From NCBI GenBank assembly GCA_009885795.1, contig VFKA01000027.1, positions 1-64,000 of the forward strand: a DNA stretch of 64,000 nt. Direction: 5' to 3'. The notes under the pieces were generated by a model. That model saw only the letters and a program-made list of their open reading frames with translations. It was not told where the DNA came from and ran no database searches. Origin of the DNA: Rhodospirillales bacterium. Lineage in GTDB: Bacteria > Pseudomonadota > Alphaproteobacteria > Dongiales > Dongiaceae. Shown piece by piece: positions 59,817 to 64,000 of the stretch (its first letter is position 1; each line of letters opens with the position of its first letter). Both the position numbers and the translations under genes were made by a program.

Positions 59817-60890
59817 TCAGTAAGCGCGCTCGATGCAGAAATCGACGATCTCGAGTAACGCCGATTTCGCCGGGCCCTCGGGAAAGATGCCGAGCGCGTC
59901 GCGGGCGACGGCGCCATAATGCGCGGCGCGGGCGACCGTATCGCGCAGCGCGCCGTGCTTGTGCATGAGGCCGACGGCATGATCGAGGTCGCCGTCGCGC
60001 CGGTCCTGGCTTTCGAGCGTGCGGCGCCAGAACTCGCGCTCCTCGCGGTCGCCGCGGCGAAAGGCGAGCACGACGGGCAAGGTGATCTTGCCGTCGCGGA
60101 AATCGTCGCCCACGGTCTTGCCGAGTTCGATCTCGCGGGCGGCATAGTCGAGTACGTCGTCGACGAGCTGGAAGGCGATGCCGAGGTTGAGGCCGTAGCT
60201 GTCGAGCGCTTCCTCCTCGACCCTGGGCCGCTCGGCGATCACCGGGCCGACGCGGCAGGCGGCGGCGAACAGGGCGGCGGTCTTGCGGCGGATCACGTCG
60301 AGATAGGTCTGCTCGCTCGTTTCGGCGTCGTTGCTGGTGACGAGCTGAAGCACCTCGCCCTCGGCCATGACCGCCGAGGCATTCGACAGGATATCGAGAA
60401 CCCGCAGCGAGCCGTCCATGACCATGATCTGGAAGGCGCGGCTGAACAGGTAGTCGCCGACCAGCACGCTGGCCTTGTTGCCCCAAACCGAGTTGGCCGT
60501 CGCTCGCCCGCGCCGCAAGGCGCTGTCGTCGACGACGTCGTCATGCAGCAGTGTGGCCGTGTGGATGAATTCGACGCACGCCGCGAGCGCGCAATGACGC
60601 GTGCCCCGATAGCCGCACAGCGAGGCCGAAGCCAGAGTCAGCATCGGCCGCAGTCTCTTGCCGCCCGACGCGACGATGTGCCCGGCAAGCTGTGGGATCA
60701 ACGCCACCGGGCTCTGCATGTGTTGGAGAATGAGCCGGTTGACCTCGACGAGATCGGCCCCAACGAGCGCGTTCAGCGGCTCCAGCGACGGGCGGCGCGA
60801 GCGATCGCGCTCCTCGTCAAGATTGACAATGATGGCCACCCGCGACCGGACCCGGTTGATTGTGATAAGGAGCGTCTCGGGAGCCAGCAT
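59817..60890 (-). CDS. ispB: Polyprenyl (octaprenyl) diphosphate synthase
   Basis: A trans-prenyltransferase of about 357 residues making the ubiquinone side chain. The two Asp-rich motifs are LLHDDVVDDS (D117-D122) and LVDDVLDYAA, with GGKRLRPML for the substrate diphosphate. ATANSVWGNKASVLVGDYLFS is strongly conserved. The start is uncertain: ATG 60890 gives 357 residues, while GTG at 60839 gives about 340, closer to the family norm. It is divergent from the DUF2007 gene, with a short shared promoter region. Confidence 0.94.
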   Translation of the reverse strand: MLAPETLLITINRVRSRVAIIVNLDEERDRSRRPSLEPLNALVGADLVEVNRLILQHMQSPVALIPQLAGHIVASGGKRLRPMLTLASASLCGYRGTRHCALAACVEFIHTATLLHDDVVDDSALRRGRATANSVWGNKASVLVGDYLFSRAFQIMVMDGSLRVLDILSNASAVMAEGEVLQLVTSNDAETSEQTYLDVIRRKTAALFAAACRVGPVIAERPRVEEEALDSYGLNLGIAFQLVDDVLDYAAREIELGKTVGDDFRDGKITLPVVLAFRRGDREEREFWRRTLESQDRRDGDLDHAVGLMHKHGALRDTVARAAHYGAVARDALGIFPEGPAKSALLEIVDFCIERAY

Positions 60891-60915
60891 AGTGGGGCCG
60901 CGCGCGGGGTCAAGC

Positions 60916-61128
60916 ATGGTCGAATTGCTACGAACCAACGATCCGGTGCGCCTGTCCTGGCTGACGGCCCTGCTGAAGGATTCCAGCATCGAGGTGTTCG
61001 TCTTGGATTCCCACGCCAGCGTCATCGAGGGCAGCATCGGCGCCATCCAGCGGCGACTGATGGTGGGCGATGATGACGCGCCGGCCGCGCGGCGCTTGCT
61101 CGCCGCGGCGGGAGAAAGCATGGCATGA
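60916..61128 (+). CDS. DUF2007 family protein
   Basis: A 70-residue protein of the DUF2007 family (putative signal-transducing, beta-alpha-beta ferredoxin-like). It reads MVELLRTNDPVRLSWLTALL, then EVFVLDSHASVIEGSIGAIQRRLMV, then ARRLLAAAG, all conserved. The stop overlaps the methyltransferase start (ATGA at 61125-61128), so translation is coupled. The function is not established; it sits here beside ispB and the methyltransferase in many alphaproteobacteria. Confidence 0.92.
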   Translation: MVELLRTNDPVRLSWLTALLKDSSIEVFVLDSHASVIEGSIGAIQRRLMVGDDDAPAARRLLAAAGESMA

Positions 61129-61883
61129 TGTCGGGCGAAGCGGCACAAGACGCCACCGAAGACACCGTGCTTGGCGGGCGTATTCGCCTCCGCCAGCCGG
61201 CGGCAGGCTATCGCGCCGCGATCGACCCGGTGATGCTGGCGGCGGCCGTGCCGGCCGGGCCGGGGGACATGGTACTCGACGTTGGAACCGGCGTCGGCAC
61301 GGCGGCGCTCTGTTTGGCGTGGCGCATTCCCAACGCCCGAATCCGCGGCGTGGAATTGCAGTCCGACCTCTTCGATCTGGCGCGGAGTAACGTCGAAGCC
61401 AACGGCGTCGGCGGCAGGGTCGAGATCATGCTGGGCGATCTGTTGCGGCCGCCGTCGCGGTTGGCGCCGGGCGCCTTCAATCACGTCATGGCCAATCCGC
61501 CCTTTCTTCCGATCGACGCCGGCAATGCGCCCCCCGATTCGGGCAAGGCCTTGGCGACCCGGGAGCACGAGGCCGTGCTTGCCGACTGGGTGCGTTTCGC
61601 CCTCAACATGCTGCGGCCCAAGGGCAGCGTGACGTTCATCTATCGCGCCGACCGCATGGAGCGACTCCTGGCGGCTCTGGCGCAACACAGGGTTGGAGAG
61701 ATCGTCGTGTTTCCGCTCTGGCCAGGGGGCAACCGGCCGGCGTCGCGGATACTCGTTCGCGCGCGCAAGGACGTTGCCTCACCCTCGCGCCTCGCCGCCG
61801 GCCTGGTCCTGCATGAAGCCGACGGCCGCTACACCGCCGCCGCCGAGGCCGTCTTGCGCGAAGGCGCCGGGCTGGTACTCTGA
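61125..61883 (+). CDS. tRNA1(Val) N6-adenine methyltransferase-like protein
   Basis: A 252-residue class I methyltransferase similar to YfiC/TrmN6. AdoMet binds at LDVGTGVGTAALCLAWR, and the catalytic motif is NPPF in VMANPPFLPID, which is typical of N6-adenine transfer to RNA. It opens with the conserved VLGGRIRLRQPAAGYRAAIDPVMLAAA. YfiC methylates A37 of tRNA1(Val). It overlaps the DUF2007 gene and precedes the S49 peptidase by 11 bp. Confidence 0.9.
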   Translation: MMSGEAAQDATEDTVLGGRIRLRQPAAGYRAAIDPVMLAAAVPAGPGDMVLDVGTGVGTAALCLAWRIPNARIRGVELQSDLFDLARSNVEANGVGGRVEIMLGDLLRPPSRLAPGAFNHVMANPPFLPIDAGNAPPDSGKALATREHEAVLADWVRFALNMLRPKGSVTFIYRADRMERLLAALAQHRVGEIVVFPLWPGGNRPASRILVRARKDVASPSRLAAGLVLHEADGRYTAAAEAVLREGAGLVL

Positions 61884-61894
61884 GGTTGCCGATC

Positions 61895-62737
61895 ATGAAC
61901 AAGAGTCGATTAAGTGGTATAGCGTCGTTCCCCTGGCGCCGGGCGCCCGTGGTCGGCGTGCTGCGCCTGTCGGGCGCCATCGGACTGCCCGGAGGCTTGC
62001 GGCGCGGGCTGTCGCTGGACGCGTTGTCGGGTCCGATCGAGCAGGCCTTCGCTTTGTCGCGCAAGACCGCGGTGGCGCTCGCCATCAACTCGCCCGGCGG
62101 TTCGCCCGTGCAGTCCGCCCTGATCGCCAAGCGCATTCGCGATCTCGCCGCCGAGCACAAAGTACCGGTCTTAAGCTTCGTCGAGGATGTCGCCGCGTCG
62201 GGCGGCTATTGGCTCGCCTGCGCCGGCGACGAGATCTACGCCGACGAGTCGTCGATCATAGGTTCCATTGGCGTCGTCAGCGCCGGGTTCGGATTCGCCG
62301 ATCTCATTCAACGATACGGCATCGAGCGGCGGCTTCACGCCGTGGGCGAGCGCAAGGGCATGCTGGATCCCTTCAGTCCGGAGAAGCCGGAGGACGTCGC
62401 CACCCTAAAGGCGCTGCAAGGCGACGTGCACGAGCACTTCAAGGCCATGGTGCGCACGCGCCGGGGGGGCCGGCTCAAGGCGGACGAGAGCGTACTCTTC
62501 AGCGGCGAGATCTGGGCCGGGCAACGCGCTGCCGCGTTGGGGCTCGTCGATGGGATCGGCGATATGCGCGCGGTCCTTCGCGGTCGGTTCGGCGACAAAG
62601 TGAAGCTGAAGCGAATCGATGCCGGCGGCGGGTGGTTGCGCCGCCGTCTTCAAGTTGGCGGCGGCGGCGAGGATTGGGCCCAGCGGCTCCTGCTCGCCGC
62701 CGAGGAGCGCGCCTTGTGGGCGCGTTACGGGCTGTGA
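61895..62737 (+). CDS. S49 family serine peptidase (SppA/SohB-like)
   Basis: A 280-residue ClpP-like serine protease. It contains INSPGGSPVQSA, the catalytic serine S102 in DVAASGGYWLA, SIIGSIGVVS and the catalytic lysine K154 in GERKGMLDPFS. It acts on signal peptides or membrane proteins. There is no clear transmembrane segment, which is shared with other short alphaproteobacterial SohB-like members. GAGG 9 bases before ATG 61895 supports that start over the TTG at 61886. Confidence 0.92.
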   Translation: MNKSRLSGIASFPWRRAPVVGVLRLSGAIGLPGGLRRGLSLDALSGPIEQAFALSRKTAVALAINSPGGSPVQSALIAKRIRDLAAEHKVPVLSFVEDVAASGGYWLACAGDEIYADESSIIGSIGVVSAGFGFADLIQRYGIERRLHAVGERKGMLDPFSPEKPEDVATLKALQGDVHEHFKAMVRTRRGGRLKADESVLFSGEIWAGQRAAALGLVDGIGDMRAVLRGRFGDKVKLKRIDAGGGWLRRRLQVGGGGEDWAQRLLLAAEERALWARYGL

Positions 62738-62791
62738 TGAAAGGACGCTGCCGCTTGACCGCGCCGCGCCCAACCCGGTAAGCACGCACCC

Positions 62792-63061
62792 GTGTTCAGC
62801 ATTCCTAGCCTGCAGAAACTGCTGGTCCTCGTCGCCATCATCATGGCGGTGTGGACGGCGTTCAAGTTCATCGGCCAGATGGATAAGGCGAGGCGTGGGG
62901 CCGGCGGGGTGAAGCGCAAGAGCATCTGGCCTTGGCCGACACGCGCCGACACCGGCGACGCAAGCAGCCGGATCGAGCAGACGCAGAAGTGCCCTAAGTG
63001 CGGCGCCTATGTGCCGACGCGCGAGCCTACCGCCTGCGGCCGGGCGGACTGCCCGTATTGA
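62792..63061 (+). CDS. Small membrane protein with C-terminal zinc ribbon
   Basis: An 89-residue protein. The first 30 residues (LQKLLVLVAIIMAVWTAFKF) form one membrane helix, and the last 25 hold a zinc-ribbon-like C-x2-C ... C-x4-C (KCPKCGAYVP, then TACGRADCPY). The GTG start at 62792 gives this arrangement. It lies between the S49 peptidase and glyQ in an order conserved in Rhodospirillales. Its function is unknown; the zinc ribbon suggests binding to another protein or RNA at the membrane. Confidence 0.85.
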   Translation: MFSIPSLQKLLVLVAIIMAVWTAFKFIGQMDKARRGAGGVKRKSIWPWPTRADTGDASSRIEQTQKCPKCGAYVPTREPTACGRADCPY

Positions 63062-63070
63062 GATGAAGCG

Positions 63071-63961
63071 ATGAGTCGGGCCGCCGATCCCAATACCTGC
63101 TTCCAAGCGCTTATCCTGAAACTGCAAGGCTATTGGGCCGCTCAGGGCTGCGCCATTCTTCAGCCCTACGACATGGAGGTCGGCGCCGGCACGTTTCATC
63201 CGGCGACGACGCTGCGCGCGCTTGGGCCCCGGCCATGGCGGGCCGCCTATGTGCAACCATCGCGCCGGCCGAAGGATGGGCGGTATGGAGAGAATCCGAA
63301 CCGCCTCCAGCACTACTACCAATTCCAGGTCATCCTGAAGCCCTCGCCGAGCGACGCCCAAGATTTATACCTGCGCAGTCTCGAAGCCATCGGGATCACG
63401 CTCAAGGATCACGACGTGCGCTTCGTCGAGGACGATTGGGAAAGCCCGACCTTGGGCGCGTCGGGGCTGGGCTGGGAGGTCTGGCTCGACGGCATGGAGG
63501 TGACGCAGTTCACCTATTTCCAGCAGGTGGGCGGCATCGAGTGCGATCCGGTTTCGGTGGAGTTCACCTACGGGCTCGAACGACTCGCCATGTATGTGCA
63601 AGGGGTGGAGAACGTTTACGACCTGGATTGGAACGGCGTCGCCGGCGAGGGCGCGCTCACCTATGGCGATGTTTATTTGCAGGCCGAGCGGGAATTCTCC
63701 GCCTACAATTTCGAGCGCGCCAACACGGACGTGCTGTTCCGCCATTTCAAGGACGCGGAAGAGGAATGCATGTCGTTGCTGGACGCCGCGCTTGCTCTGC
63801 CGGCCTATGACCAATGCATGAAGGCGAGCCATATTTTCAATCTTCTGGACGCGCGAGGCGTCATCTCGGTCTCCGAACGGCAGGCCTATATCGGACGCGT
63901 GCGTCAATTGGCCAAAGGTTGCTGCGAGGCGTGGCTCGCCAGCCAAACGGCGGCGGCCTGA
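63071..63961 (+). CDS. glyQ: Glycyl-tRNA synthetase alpha subunit
   Basis: A 296-residue subunit that charges glycine onto tRNA(Gly) as part of an alpha2-beta2 enzyme. It has the class II catalytic motifs: [20 protein letters not shown], then [38 protein letters not shown] and [15 protein letters not shown]. Length and sequence match the alphaproteobacterial GlyQ. glyS starts 5 bp downstream. Confidence 0.98.
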   Translation: MSRAADPNTCFQALILKLQGYWAAQGCAILQPYDMEVGAGTFHPATTLRALGPRPWRAAYVQPSRRPKDGRYGENPNRLQHYYQFQVILKPSPSDAQDLYLRSLEAIGITLKDHDVRFVEDDWESPTLGASGLGWEVWLDGMEVTQFTYFQQVGGIECDPVSVEFTYGLERLAMYVQGVENVYDLDWNGVAGEGALTYGDVYLQAEREFSAYNFERANTDVLFRHFKDAEEECMSLLDAALALPAYDQCMKASHIFNLLDARGVISVSERQAYIGRVRQLAKGCCEAWLASQTAAA

Positions 63962-63965
63962 GACG

Positions 63966-64000
63966 ATGGCCGAGCTTCTTCTCGAATTCCTGTCCGAGGA
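63966..64000 (+). CDS. glyS: Glycyl-tRNA synthetase beta subunit (5' end only)
   Basis: The first 11 complete codons read MAELLLEFLSE, the conserved start of GlyS. The gene continues beyond the window. Its position right after glyQ confirms the identity. Confidence 0.92.
   Translation, partial: MAELLLEFLSE

Overview
The window reads as chromosomal DNA of an alphaproteobacterium, most likely from the Rhodospirillales or a nearby order. The evidence is high G+C, tightly packed genes with many ATGA overlaps, a B12-dependent ribonucleotide reductase, a clpS-clpA pair, a short-form PutA, and the order polyprenyl synthase / DUF2007 / methyltransferase / S49 peptidase / glyQ / glyS. It has no rRNA, no tRNA and no CRISPR array. 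A palindromic intergenic repeat family recurs six times.

Layout. 1-8.6 kb: the end of a glycine-cleavage-T-like gene, a Phd/RelE toxin-antitoxin pair, a lone receiver protein, an acetolactate-synthase-like enzyme, a secreted Sel1 protein, an amidase, an amine-oxidase-like flavoprotein and a TPR protein. 8.2-13.4 kb: YajQ, a PLP dehydratase and PutA. 13.35-17.17 kb: an inserted segment carrying a retron (RT-TOPRIM fusion with its ncRNA) and an unknown gene. 17.1-23.5 kb: an amine catabolism cluster (permease, glutamine-synthetase-like ligase, SDR, aldehyde dehydrogenase, Fe-alcohol dehydrogenase) that fits a gamma-glutamylated ethanolamine-type pathway. 23.8-30.3 kb: DUF1028, an LhgO-like oxidase, a pentapeptide protein and a molybdopterin oxidoreductase / VWA / J-domain operon. 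30.3-34 kb: galU, ugd and a phosphohexomutase for sugar-nucleotide supply. 34-44.2 kb: D,D-carboxypeptidase, clpS-clpA, a COG3146 acyltransferase, RidA and nrdJ. 44.5-45.8 kb: a secreted alpha/beta hydrolase and a cupin. 45.85-48.76 kb: an inserted type II restriction-modification cassette. 48.7-57.4 kb: an M20 amidohydrolase, then a type III-like restriction-modification pair. 57.7-64 kb: a triple-RidA protein, an amidinotransferase-fold hydrolase, and the housekeeping run ending in glyQ and glyS.

The most striking result is that two unrelated defence cassettes show the same architecture. The retron segment lies at the 3' end of the Fe-alcohol dehydrogenase gene, and the restriction-modification cassette lies at the 3' end of the M20 hydrolase gene. 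In both cases a second copy of that gene's 3' end, including a usable stop codon, lies on the far side of the cargo (35 bp with 2 mismatches; about 79 bp at about 90% identity, with nearly the same protein). This looks like insertion into gene 3' ends by elements that carry a replacement gene end. No integrase is visible.

The retron is well supported. The reverse transcriptase has the retron motifs NAxxH and VTG and a YADD active site, and is fused to a TOPRIM domain. Just upstream is a 139-nt ncRNA region closed by a perfect 12-bp inverted repeat (a1/a2), with an internal msr hairpin and an msd-like stem. Retron, type II and type III-like systems, plus a toxin-antitoxin pair, make this window unusually rich in defence genes.
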